Assembly (NCBI GenBank): GCA_023392125.1
Contig: JAEVZS010000002.1
Span: 434,001-498,000 of the forward strand
Direction of reading: 5' to 3'
DNA: 64,000 nucleotides
Source of the DNA: Bacteroidota bacterium
GTDB taxonomy: Bacteria; Bacteroidota; Bacteroidia; Cytophagales; Cytophagaceae
Part shown: positions 18,363 through 26,014 of the stretch, piece after piece
Position numbering within the stretch: position 1 is the stretch's first letter
How the letters are laid out: every line of letters starts with the position of its first letter
Program-made: the position numbers and the translations under genes
The notes under the pieces: generated by a model
What the model saw: only the letters and a program-made list of their open reading frames with translations
Told to the model about the DNA's origin: nothing
The model's database searches: none

Positions 18363-19607
18363 ATGAATCTTTCATCAGAAATCCAGAGTGTAAAACAGCG
18401 CTTTGGCATCATTGGTAACTCTCCTGTACTACATCATGCAATCCAGGTTGCCATTCAGGTAGCTCCTACGGATATGACTGTATTGATTACCGGAGAAAGC
18501 GGAACAGGAAAAGAATCTTTCTCAAAAATTATACATTCCTTAAGTGTCAGAAAACACGGGCAGTTTATCGCTATTAACTGTGGAGCTATACCGGAAGGGA
18601 CTATAGACTCAGAGCTTTTTGGCCATGAAAAGGGCTCTTTTACCGGTGCACATGAAGCGCGCAAAGGATATTTTGAGGTAACCAACGGCGGTACTATTTT
18701 TCTGGATGAAATAGGTGAAATGCCGCTGGGGACGCAGGCCAGATTATTGCGTGTGCTCGAAAACGGAGAATTTATAAAAGTAGGTTCATCCAAGGTCCAA
18801 AAAACAGACGTGCGAGTTGTAGCTGCTACCAATGTTAACTTGTATCAGGCAGTTGAAAAAGGAAAATTCAGGGAAGACTTGTATTATCGTCTGAATACCG
18901 TGCCGATATATGTTCCGCCATTGCGGGAACGCGGTGCCGATATCGAGCTGCTATTCCGGAAGTTTGCTATGGATTTCTCGGAAAAGTATCGGACAAGTCC
19001 CTTAAAGCTGGGTATTGATGCTGTTGAAATCATTGCCAAGTACCGGTTTCCCGGAAATATCAGACAATTAAAGAATCTGGTTGAGCAGATGTCTGTATTG
19101 GAAACTGACCGGGAGATTAGTGCAGACACATTGATAAAATACCTTCCAGAAACTGGTAAAAGCACGGTTCCGGTATTGATGGGAAGTCAGTCTAATCCGG
19201 AAGAATTGTCGGAAAGAGAAATTCTGTACAAAGTTTTGTTTGACATGAAAAAGGATGTCACAGAGCTTAAAAGACTTGTTTTTGAGATGTTGCATGGCAG
19301 ACAGGCTAATGGAGATATTCTCAAGGAGCATGAAGATCTGTTTCATAATATTCGTGAGGAGTTTGAAGACACTCCTTTTCAGGCGCCCAGACTATTAGCT
19401 GAGCCAAAACAGAATAAGCCTATTGAACTTGAGAAGTATCAGGATATTCAGGAACCGGAAGAGTCTCTTTCTCTTGAAGATAAAGAAAAGGAAATGATCT
19501 TAAAGGCGTTGCGTAAAAACAGTAATAAAAGAAAATATGCTGCTCAGGACCTTGGAATTTCAGAGCGAACGCTATATAGAAAAATCAAACAATATGAAAT
19601 TGAATAA
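18363..19607 (+). CDS. Sigma-54-dependent transcriptional activator without sensor domain
   Basis: The 414-residue bacterial enhancer-binding protein begins almost directly with the AAA+ domain. Walker A is GESGTGK (44-50), the sigma-54-contact loop is GSFTGA (91-96, with S where most have A), Walker B is TIFLDE (111-116), followed by the sensor and arginine-finger region FREDLYYRLN. A 110-residue linker leads to a Fis-type HTH (SNKRKYAAQDLGISERTLYRKI, 385-411). There is no receiver, GAF or PAS domain, so activity must be set by amount or by a partner. Its stop overlaps the start of lptE. The order miaB - activator - lptE - secG is, to my knowledge, common in Cytophagales. Confidence 0.95.
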   Translation: MNLSSEIQSVKQRFGIIGNSPVLHHAIQVAIQVAPTDMTVLITGESGTGKESFSKIIHSLSVRKHGQFIAINCGAIPEGTIDSELFGHEKGSFTGAHEARKGYFEVTNGGTIFLDEIGEMPLGTQARLLRVLENGEFIKVGSSKVQKTDVRVVAATNVNLYQAVEKGKFREDLYYRLNTVPIYVPPLRERGADIELLFRKFAMDFSEKYRTSPLKLGIDAVEIIAKYRFPGNIRQLKNLVEQMSVLETDREISADTLIKYLPETGKSTVPVLMGSQSNPEELSEREILYKVLFDMKKDVTELKRLVFEMLHGRQANGDILKEHEDLFHNIREEFEDTPFQAPRLLAEPKQNKPIELEKYQDIQEPEESLSLEDKEKEMILKALRKNSNKRKYAAQDLGISERTLYRKIKQYEIE

Positions 19608-20115
19608 ACACTTTTATTCCCTGTATATAAAAATCGTTTTTACCCTGATCATAACAGGCTTTCTTTTTGGATGTGCGTATACATTTAATCCCGGAACGAC
19701 CGGGGATGCCAAAACGCTTTCCATTGCAAACATCCAGAATGTGTCCGGAAGCGGGCCGCCTAATATGACTCAGTTTTTTACTGAAAAATTAAAAACGTTT
19801 TATCAGCAGAATTCAAACCTTTCTCTCGTTAATGGTAATGCGGACTGGTCGATAAAAGGTGAAATAATCGGATACCAGATTGCGCCTATAGCGCCACAGG
19901 AAAATCAGCTGGCAGCAGCAAACAGGCTGACAATAACAGTAAATATTGTCTTTGACAATTATCGCCAGCCTAAAAATAGCTTCAAGCAGGCATTTTCCTT
20001 TTACGATGATTATCCTCAAACAACATTACTGACCAGTATTCAAAATGAATTAATGGAAACGATCTTTGAACAGATCGTTCTTGATATTTACACTAAAACT
20101 ACTTCGGACTGGTAA
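19594..20115 (+). CDS. lptE: LptE family LPS-assembly lipoprotein
   Basis: The 173-residue lipoprotein has a signal peptide ending in the lipobox LFGC, and the mature part begins CAYTFNPGTTGDAKTLSIANI, the typical LptE start of Bacteroidota. LptE plugs the LptD barrel in the outer membrane for LPS insertion. A longer frame exists, but the ATG at 19594 gives the correct signal peptide and overlaps the end of the activator gene by 14 nt, implying translational coupling. lptD is not in the window. Confidence 0.88.
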   Translation: MKLNKHFYSLYIKIVFTLIITGFLFGCAYTFNPGTTGDAKTLSIANIQNVSGSGPPNMTQFFTEKLKTFYQQNSNLSLVNGNADWSIKGEIIGYQIAPIAPQENQLAAANRLTITVNIVFDNYRQPKNSFKQAFSFYDDYPQTTLLTSIQNELMETIFEQIVLDIYTKTTSDW

Positions 20116-20117
20116 AC

Positions 20118-20939
20118 GTGAATAAAGTCGATTTTATCAAACTTCTTCAATACTCTGACAGCTTATCTGCGACGGAACTGAAAATGCTGGAAGAACTCGC
20201 AGCTTCTTTTCCTTATTGTCAGGCAGCTCATATTCTGATTGCCAAGGGCAATTATACCCACGGCAGCATGCATACGGAGCAAAAGATAAAAAAAGCAGCT
20301 TTATATACTTCCAACAGAAAAAATCTTAAATATTTTATTCAGGGAGATATAAAAAATGCTTCGTATACATCCAATATCAGAGAAGTCTCCAGCTTTAAAA
20401 CAAATACGCTTACCCTTAAGCAGCTTTCATCTCAGTATACTGCCGAAGTTCAGAATGCCCGGAGCTCTGCTCACTCCGGTTTAAAGGAACAGGCCGAAGG
20501 CCCTTCTGAAGAAGAACAGAAGCTATTAACGAATCAGCAGACATCAGTTCAGGAACAGAAAGCTACCGTTGAGGATGAGGTTTCCGGATCACATATCAAT
20601 TATACCGGTTATATTGCCGATACTGATTCCGATGAAAAAAAGCATCAGGATAACTCGGACAAAATTAATAAGCTAATTGACAGGTTTATTAAAGAAGATC
20701 CCAGCATAACTCCTTTAAGGTCAATGTCAGGTGAGGTGAAGAATAAGGAGCTGTCAGATTTGTCAGGTCAGGGAATTAATAAAGTTAAAGGTCCTGTGTC
20801 TGAAACTTTCGCCAATTTACTGGTCAAACAAGGCAAAAAAGAAAAAGCGATTGAGATTTATGAAAATTTGATTTTGAAATATCCGGAAAAAAAAGTTTAC
20901 TTTGCAAGCCGAATTGAAGAACTTAAAAAACAACCATAA
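20118..20939 (+). CDS. Conserved protein of unknown function with C-terminal TPR-like unit
   Basis: The 273-residue protein starts with GTG, 2 nt after the lptE stop. The N-terminal 90 residues are a conserved helical block (FPYCQAAHILIAKGNYTHG). The middle (100-220) is polar, Gln/Glu-rich and probably disordered. The C-terminus (SETFANLLVKQGKKEKAIEIYENLILKYPEK) reads like a single tetratricopeptide repeat. No signal peptide or membrane segment is seen, so it is probably cytosolic. It sits between two envelope-biogenesis genes, lptE and secG, with very short gaps, so it is co-expressed with them; its role is not known. Confidence 0.85.
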   Translation: MNKVDFIKLLQYSDSLSATELKMLEELAASFPYCQAAHILIAKGNYTHGSMHTEQKIKKAALYTSNRKNLKYFIQGDIKNASYTSNIREVSSFKTNTLTLKQLSSQYTAEVQNARSSAHSGLKEQAEGPSEEEQKLLTNQQTSVQEQKATVEDEVSGSHINYTGYIADTDSDEKKHQDNSDKINKLIDRFIKEDPSITPLRSMSGEVKNKELSDLSGQGINKVKGPVSETFANLLVKQGKKEKAIEIYENLILKYPEKKVYFASRIEELKKQP

Positions 20940-20948
20940 ACACTTACA

Positions 20949-21317
20949 ATGATAACTACTTTAATTGTTCTGATAGTAATTGTCGCCATACTTTTAGTAC
21001 TAGTCGTATTGGGGCAAAACTCAAAAGGAGGAACATTCGCCAGCAATTTTTCTGCTTCTAACCAACTGATCGGTGTGAAAAAAACCGGGGACCTTCTGGA
21101 AAAACTTACCTGGGCTTTTTCAATAACTCTCATGGTGCTGTGTCTTTTGGTAAATGTATTGATCGAAACTCCGGATTTTGATACGCAGATGAGTACTCCT
21201 GCAACCAGAAGCATTCAGCAGCAACAGGGACCGGCTTTTGCTCCTGAAGCAGAAGAAGGTCAGCCGGCAACGGAATCTGCACCTGCTGATAATCAGGCTG
21301 AAGATCCGTTACAATAA
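20949..21317 (+). CDS. secG: Preprotein translocase subunit SecG
   Basis: The 122-residue SecYEG accessory subunit has two membrane helices (about 2-22 and 55-75) separated by the conserved loop LGQNSKGGTFASNFSASNQLIG. The C-terminal tail of about 45 residues is Gln/Ala/Pro-rich and hydrophilic, as usual in Bacteroidota. It is the last gene of the miaB-activator-lptE-unknown-secG run and is followed by a strong terminator. Confidence 0.95.
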   Translation: MITTLIVLIVIVAILLVLVVLGQNSKGGTFASNFSASNQLIGVKKTGDLLEKLTWAFSITLMVLCLLVNVLIETPDFDTQMSTPATRSIQQQQGPAFAPEAEEGQPATESAPADNQAEDPLQ

Positions 21318-21345
21318 GCTTACTGATATATTTTATAGGTTTTAT

Positions 21346-21385
21346 AAAAAGCGGGCTGATTTTTTGAAAAATCAGCCCGCTTTTT
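21346..21385. terminator. Bidirectional rho-independent terminator
   Basis: A long near-perfect hairpin: AAAAAGCGGGCTGATTTTT pairs with AAAAATCAGCCCGCTTTTT around a short loop. It has A- and T-tracts on both sides, so it can serve secG (plus) and the converging gene at 21405 (minus). Confidence 0.9.
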
Positions 21386-21404
21386 ATTGTTACGGAAGAT
21401 TGAT

Positions 21405-22124
21405 TTAATACGCTGTCTGAGATATGTATTGGATCAGCTTTCTTTTTGCAATCGGGAATAATGTTTCCTGAAACGGGAAGTTATGTTTTGAGCAAACCAG
21501 AAATGTACCCGGGTTGGGAAGCTTTTTATACTTTCTGATAAGATCTATTTTTATCGTTTCAAATGTATTGGCTAGTGATTTGGTGACACTTTCCAGGTAC
21601 TGAGTATGAATCCCCCGGTATTTTTCATCGGCATTCTCAAAAATAGTCATTTGATATTCATAAATCTTTGTTTCAGGGCGGTTGTCAATATAGACAAACA
21701 GGTAACCGGCCTGTGGATCGATCGGACTCAATCCTACCGGAGAAATAGATATTTTGTCATCTACTATATCATAGATGTCTTTTCCGTCTGACAGATATTG
21801 CTGAAATCTGGGAAGAGCATAGGAAATGATATCTTCAATTTCCAGCATGATTTTGTCGTCATTGATGATTTGCTCATAAACTACTTCAAGCTTATCAAAA
21901 TCCGCTTTGCTGATTTTTTTTGGAAAATTCTCATACAAAAGCTTTTTGTTTTCTTTCAGATGAAGAAGGTTTCTGTAATGGAACAGCAAATCGCTGAAAA
22001 ATGGATAGAGTTTGTTGTCGTTGAAGTTGTTCCGGACACTCATCAAATAGGCAAGCAGTATATATTTCTTATATTCGAAATCGATTAGCCCTTCCGTCAA
22101 CCAGTTTTTACTTAATTGTTCCAT
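21405..22124 (-). CDS. Conserved protein of unknown function
   Basis: The 239-residue soluble protein has no signal peptide, membrane segment or recognised motif. It is rich in Leu, Lys, Tyr and aromatic residues and probably alpha/beta. The N-terminal half (FEYKKYILLAYLMSVRNNF) looks helical; a strand-rich stretch (GYLFVYIDNRPETKIYEYQM) lies near 145-165. It ends at the shared terminator after secG and is divergent from groES with a 288-bp gap. It may be a lineage-specific Cytophagales protein; I cannot assign a role. Confidence 0.8.
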   Translation of the reverse strand: MEQLSKNWLTEGLIDFEYKKYILLAYLMSVRNNFNDNKLYPFFSDLLFHYRNLLHLKENKKLLYENFPKKISKADFDKLEVVYEQIINDDKIMLEIEDIISYALPRFQQYLSDGKDIYDIVDDKISISPVGLSPIDPQAGYLFVYIDNRPETKIYEYQMTIFENADEKYRGIHTQYLESVTKSLANTFETIKIDLIRKYKKLPNPGTFLVCSKHNFPFQETLFPIAKRKLIQYISQTAY

Positions 22125-22336
22125 GGCATTATGAGTTTGAGGTATATATATTAACTTCTTTTTCCGGCTGTTAGTGCAGAAACTTTTGGCATGTCATAAT
22201 TACAGCTTAATTAATATACGATTTTTCTTTGAAAAAGTCATGATTTGCCCTCTGATACTGTATTTATGTCACACTTTCGAGGTGCCAGAACGAGATGACA
22301 CTGAAAATTTGTCGTAAAAATGCCTGATTGAAACAA

Positions 22337-22352
22337 TGGCACAAAAGATGCA
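22337..22352 (+). promoter_or_regulatory. Candidate sigma-54 (-24/-12) promoter of groESL
   Basis: The sequence TGGCACAAAAGATGCA has GG at 22338-22339 and GC at 22350-22351, exactly 10 nt between them, and differs from TGGCAC-N5-TTGCA at one base. The predicted start is near 22362, about 50 nt before groES. I did not find an exact TAnnTTTG box in this gap. Confidence 0.55.
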
Positions 22353-22359
22353 ATAGGGC

Positions 22360-22382
22360 TTAGCACATTTAAATTGTACTAA
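22360..22382 (+). promoter_or_regulatory. Inverted repeat in the groES leader
   Basis: TTAGCAC and GTACTAA form inverted arms (6 of 7 positions pair) around the self-complementary 9-mer ATTTAAATT. It lies at the predicted sigma-54 start site. The arms resemble the outer part of CIRCE (TTAGCAC/GTGCTAA), but the spacing is 4 nt too short for a classical CIRCE. Confidence 0.4.
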
Positions 22383-22412
22383 CTTTTAAAACTTATACTA
22401 ATATTTATTACC

Positions 22413-22691
22413 ATGGGTAAATTAAATATCAGACCATTAGCAGACAGAGTTCTGGTTGAACCTGCTGCAGCAGAAGAAAAGACAGCATCAGGAATCATCA
22501 TCCCTGACACTGCAAAAGAAAAACCGCAAAAAGGTACCATCGTTGCCGTTGGGGATGGTAAAAAAGACGAACCCCTTACCGTAAAAGCAGGTGATACTGT
22601 TCTTTATGGTAAATATTCAGGAACCGAAATAACAATCGAAGGAAAAGAATACCTGATTATGAGAGAGTCAGATATTTATGCTGTTCTTTAA
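22413..22691 (+). CDS. groES: Co-chaperonin GroES
   Basis: The 92-residue GroEL cap has the family features NIRPLADRVLVEP, the mobile loop EEKTASGIIIPDTAKEKP, and GDTVLYGKYSGTEI. It is of normal length. It is the first gene of the groES-groEL operon (53-nt gap). Upstream lie a sigma-54-type promoter and an inverted repeat rather than an obvious housekeeping promoter. Confidence 0.98.
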   Translation: MGKLNIRPLADRVLVEPAAAEEKTASGIIIPDTAKEKPQKGTIVAVGDGKKDEPLTVKAGDTVLYGKYSGTEITIEGKEYLIMRESDIYAVL

Positions 22692-22744
22692 TTCTTTCCA
22701 TTAACACAACATAACTTATTTGTTAAACCTAAAAAATTATTGAA

Positions 22745-24382
22745 ATGGCGAAAAATCTTTTTTTCGATGTTGAAGCAAGAGAAAAATTAAAAAAGGGTGT
22801 AGATACACTTGCTGATGCAGTTAAAGTGACATTAGGTCCTAAAGGCCGTAATGTAATTATCGATAAAAAATTTGGTGCTCCGACTATCACGAAAGATGGT
22901 GTAAGTGTGGCCAAGGAAATCGAATTGAAAGAACCTATTGAAAACATGGGTGCTCAACTTGTAAAAGAAGTTGCTTCTAAAACAGCTGATCAGGCTGGTG
23001 ACGGAACAACAACTGCTACAGTTCTTGCTCAGGCAATTTTTTCAACCGGTATTAAAAACGTTGCTGCCGGAGCGAATCCAATGGATATCAAACGTGGTAT
23101 AGACAAGGCTGTAGCAACGGTTGTTGAAAATCTGAGAGCTCAGTCAAAAAAAATCACCAGTTCCAATGAGATCGCACAGGTTGCCACTATCTCTGCTAAC
23201 AATGACAGGGAAATTGGTGAAATGATTGCTAACGCGATGGATAAGGTTGGTAAAGATGGTGTGATCACTGTTGAAGAAGCAAAAGGTACCGAAACAGAAG
23301 TTAAAATTGTTGAGGGTATGCAATTTGACAGAGGTTACCTTTCTCCATATTTTGTGACCAATGCGGACAAAATGGAAGCTGAGCTGGATAAGCCTTTCCT
23401 GTTGATCTATGACAAGAAGATTTCCAGCATGAAAGAACTACTTCCTGTGCTTGAGCAGGTAGTACAGACAGGACAGCCACTGGTTATTATATCTGAAGAT
23501 CTTGATGGAGAAGCGCTTGCTACACTTGTAGTGAACAAAATCCGTGGAGCATTGAAGGTTGCAGCTGTTAAAGCTCCCGGTTTCGGTGACAGAAGAAAAG
23601 CAATGCTTGAAGATATCGCTATTCTGACAGGTGGTACAGTAATCTCTGAAGAAAGAGGCTTTAAGCTGGAAAATGCAACTCTTGCAATGCTTGGAAGAGC
23701 CGAAAAAGTAAATATCGATAAGGATAATACCACCATTGTAAATGGAAATGGTGATTCTGAAAGTATCAAAGCAAGGATTAAGGAAATCAAGGCTCAGATT
23801 GAGTCGACTACTTCTGACTACGACAGAGAGAAACTACAGGAAAGACTTGCAAAACTATCCGGAGGAGTAGCAATTCTTTATGTCGGAGCAGCTACCGAAG
23901 TAGAAATGAAGGAAAAGAAAGACAGAGTTGATGATGCATTGCATGCGACAAGAGCTGCTGTTGAAGAAGGAATTATCCCTGGTGGTGGCGTCGCATTGAT
24001 CAGAGCTGCGGCAGCCCTTGATTCTGTTCAGACTGAAAATGAAGATCAGAAAACAGGTGTAAATATCATCCGTATTGCTATTGAAGCGCCGTTGAGAACA
24101 ATCGTGGCCAATGCTGGTCTTGAAGGTTCTGTAATCGTGCAAAAGGTAAAAGAAGCTAAAGATGATTTCGGATACAATGCCAGAGAAGATAAATATGAGA
24201 ATCTGGTTGCAAAAGGAATCATTGATCCTACAAAAGTAACAAGACTGGCGCTGGAAAATGCTTCTTCTATTGCATCCCTTCTTCTGACTACCGAGTGTGT
24301 AGTGGCTGACGAGCCTGAAAAAGAAGGAGCACATGCCCCTGCAATGCCAGGTGGAATGGGCGGAATGGGTGGAATGATGTAA
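22745..24382 (+). CDS. groEL: Chaperonin GroEL
   Basis: The 545-residue ATP-dependent folding chamber shows VTLGPKGRNVIIDKKFGAP, the ATP motif DGTTTATVLAQ, the apical domain, and the typical C-terminal tail GGMGGMGGMM. It is full length with no disruption. It is the second and last gene of the operon, followed by a terminator. Confidence 0.99.
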   Translation: MAKNLFFDVEAREKLKKGVDTLADAVKVTLGPKGRNVIIDKKFGAPTITKDGVSVAKEIELKEPIENMGAQLVKEVASKTADQAGDGTTTATVLAQAIFSTGIKNVAAGANPMDIKRGIDKAVATVVENLRAQSKKITSSNEIAQVATISANNDREIGEMIANAMDKVGKDGVITVEEAKGTETEVKIVEGMQFDRGYLSPYFVTNADKMEAELDKPFLLIYDKKISSMKELLPVLEQVVQTGQPLVIISEDLDGEALATLVVNKIRGALKVAAVKAPGFGDRRKAMLEDIAILTGGTVISEERGFKLENATLAMLGRAEKVNIDKDNTTIVNGNGDSESIKARIKEIKAQIESTTSDYDREKLQERLAKLSGGVAILYVGAATEVEMKEKKDRVDDALHATRAAVEEGIIPGGGVALIRAAAALDSVQTENEDQKTGVNIIRIAIEAPLRTIVANAGLEGSVIVQKVKEAKDDFGYNAREDKYENLVAKGIIDPTKVTRLALENASSIASLLLTTECVVADEPEKEGAHAPAMPGGMGGMGGMM

Positions 24383-24399
24383 TTCTCCATATTCTTTGT

Positions 24400-24437
24400 A
24401 AAAAAAGCCCTGAAAATTTTTTCAGGGCTTTTTTTTG
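24400..24437 (+). terminator. Rho-independent terminator after groEL
   Basis: AAAGCCCTGAAAA (from 24404) pairs with TTTTCAGGGCTTT and is followed by a run of eight T, 20-50 nt past the groEL stop. Confidence 0.9.
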
Positions 24438-24491
24438 TAATAAACCAAACTTGGCTGAGATTTGTATTGTAATGAGAAAACTAAGGTAAGA

Positions 24492-24866
24492 ATGGTTCAT
24501 ACGGATGTTACATCAACTTGGGTATATGAGCATTTTCTTATGTACCTGCATATTTGTATAGCGGATGTTGATTGTCTTATTTCTGATAAAGAATTGAATA
24601 TGATTCAGCACAGGGTACTGAGTAATCTGGACAAAAACCGGTGTTCGAGGCTTATAGCTGAGGTATTCAAGGAGTACAGGAGCCATACAGAGGAGGAGCG
24701 AAAAGAATATATTCGCAATAATGTGCCAAAATATCTGAGAACAGATGCTGTAAGGCGAAAAGTTATTAATAACCTGTCAGAAATACTCCCCGCCAGTCAA
24801 AGTGATGATAGCCTGGAGCAGGTTATGTTCCGCTATATCCGACGAATCATTAATGTCGCAGAATAG
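24492..24866 (+). CDS. Small helical protein, possibly TerB-like
   Basis: The frame can start at a TTG at 24462, but the ATG at 24492 (124 aa) is the first good start. The sequence FLMYLHICIADVDCLISDKELNMIQ resembles the metal-binding first half of TerB-like helical domains (an ADxD...SxxE pattern). The rest is helical and charged (EEERKEYIRNNVPKYL). No signal peptide. It lies alone between the groEL terminator and the SRAP gene. The TerB suggestion is weak and rests on a pattern seen by eye. Confidence 0.65.
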   Translation: MVHTDVTSTWVYEHFLMYLHICIADVDCLISDKELNMIQHRVLSNLDKNRCSRLIAEVFKEYRSHTEEERKEYIRNNVPKYLRTDAVRRKVINNLSEILPASQSDDSLEQVMFRYIRRIINVAE

Positions 24867-24886
24867 TGCAAAAAGGCCCTGATTAT

Positions 24887-24918
24887 CTTGTATACAAGTC
24901 CCTTATTTACTAGCTTTG
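24887..24918 (+). promoter_or_regulatory. SRAP gene promoter with overlapping 12-bp palindrome
   Basis: The -33 TTG (24888-24890), a 20-nt spacer and the -7 box TAGCTTTG (24911-24918) make a complete housekeeping promoter. The perfect palindrome CTTGTATACAAG (24887-24898) covers the -33 element, a position where a repressor would block RNA polymerase. Confidence 0.55.
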
Positions 24919-24949
24919 CCTCTTAAATTATTTCAAAGCAATCGGAACT

Positions 24950-25642
24950 ATGTGTGGCAGATATTCTTTTACTCAATCAAAAGAAAAAATAGAAAAACGC
25001 TTCAGTATTGAAGTGCCTGCCTCATGGAAGCCCCGCTTTAACATAGCTCCTACCCAGATAGTTCCTGTTATTACCAATAAGAATCAGACTCAGTTGTCTT
25101 TTTTTCGCTGGGGACTTATTCCGAACTGGTCGCTTAACGAATCGACCGGAATGAACCTGATAAATGCCAAATCAGAAACAATTCTGACCCGTTCTCCTTT
25201 CAAACAGTTAATTAACAGCCACCGCTGCCTGATTCTTGCTGATGGCTTTTTTGAATGGAGAGCAGAGGGAAAAAGAAAAAAACCTTATCGTTTCACCCTT
25301 AATACCGATGATGCATTTGCATTTGCCGGTCTTTGGGACAGTTGGGACACCGGTGATGATATTATTAACTCATTCACCATCATAACCACAACAGCCAATC
25401 AGCTGGTTGGGGAAGTCCACGAACGAATGCCGGTTATTTTACCTAAGGATCTTGAATTTAAATGGCTTAAGGATGACATCAGCGATAAGGAAATTATGGA
25501 CATGCTGAAACCTTACAATGCAGACAGAATGAGTAGCTATGCAGCACACAGAGCCGTTAACAGTCCTTCCACTGATACTCCTGAATGTATTATGGTGGCC
25601 CCAAAAATATATCCGGGAGAGACATATAATCTGTTTGATTAA
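24950..25642 (+). CDS. SRAP domain protein (YedK/HMCES family)
   Basis: SOS-response-associated peptidase-like protein that forms a stable thiazolidine cross-link with abasic sites in single-stranded DNA. The 230-residue protein has the invariant Cys2 (MCGRY, exposed after Met removal), N72 in NAKSET, E102 in FFEWR, and H157 in VHERMP, i.e. all residues needed for cross-linking. A full promoter with an overlapping palindrome precedes it. Its stop codon overlaps the stop of a short minus-strand gene. The assignment is firm; regulation by DNA damage is inferred. Confidence 0.94.
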   Translation: MCGRYSFTQSKEKIEKRFSIEVPASWKPRFNIAPTQIVPVITNKNQTQLSFFRWGLIPNWSLNESTGMNLINAKSETILTRSPFKQLINSHRCLILADGFFEWRAEGKRKKPYRFTLNTDDAFAFAGLWDSWDTGDDIINSFTIITTTANQLVGEVHERMPVILPKDLEFKWLKDDISDKEIMDMLKPYNADRMSSYAAHRAVNSPSTDTPECIMVAPKIYPGETYNLFD

Positions 25643-25818
25643 AGAATACCCTTCTTTTTAAGAGCGTTTTTGTGCTGTTTTATTTCTTCCAGTAACCCAT
25701 AAATCTCCGCAATTACTTTTTCCACGTCACTTGAAGCATTGACTGGTCGGTCACTGGTTGTTGCCGAAGGAAGTTCTTCCGTTTCCTTGTCCCTGTTTTT
25801 ATTAGAGTTTTTTTTCAT
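25639..25818 (-). CDS. Small protein (59 aa) of unknown function
   Basis: On the minus strand an ATG at 25818 opens a frame of 59 codons ending in TAA at 25641-25639, overlapping the SRAP stop on the other strand. The translation begins MKKNSNKNRDKETEELPSAT and ends KQHKNALKKKGIL. It is strongly charged, with a predicted amphipathic helix (VEKVIAEIYGLLEEIKQHKN). It fills most of an otherwise empty 372-bp gap. No family is recognised and no clear ribosome-binding site or promoter box is seen, so it is a plausible but unproven gene. Confidence 0.45.
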   Translation of the reverse strand: MKKNSNKNRDKETEELPSATTSDRPVNASSDVEKVIAEIYGLLEEIKQHKNALKKKGIL

Positions 25819-26014
25819 TTTGAGAGCATTTCTAGTACTAAAACGATAAAAAGGTATACAATTGTTTTGTCTGAAAGGAAGTTTTCACTTTATTATTTAT
25901 GTAACTTTGTATTTCAGTAACAGCATTGTCTATTTGGGTATACGCGGGAGAAAACGTATTGTTTTGAATGTTCTCGTTATAAAATAGATTTTTTAAAATC
26001 ACGATACAGATTAC

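Noticed and set aside
22360..22382. Classical CIRCE element (HrcA site) before groES
   Set aside because: The arms are 7 nt with 6 matches and the spacing is 9 instead of the required layout TTAGCACTC-N9-GAGTGCTAA. It is listed only as an inverted repeat.
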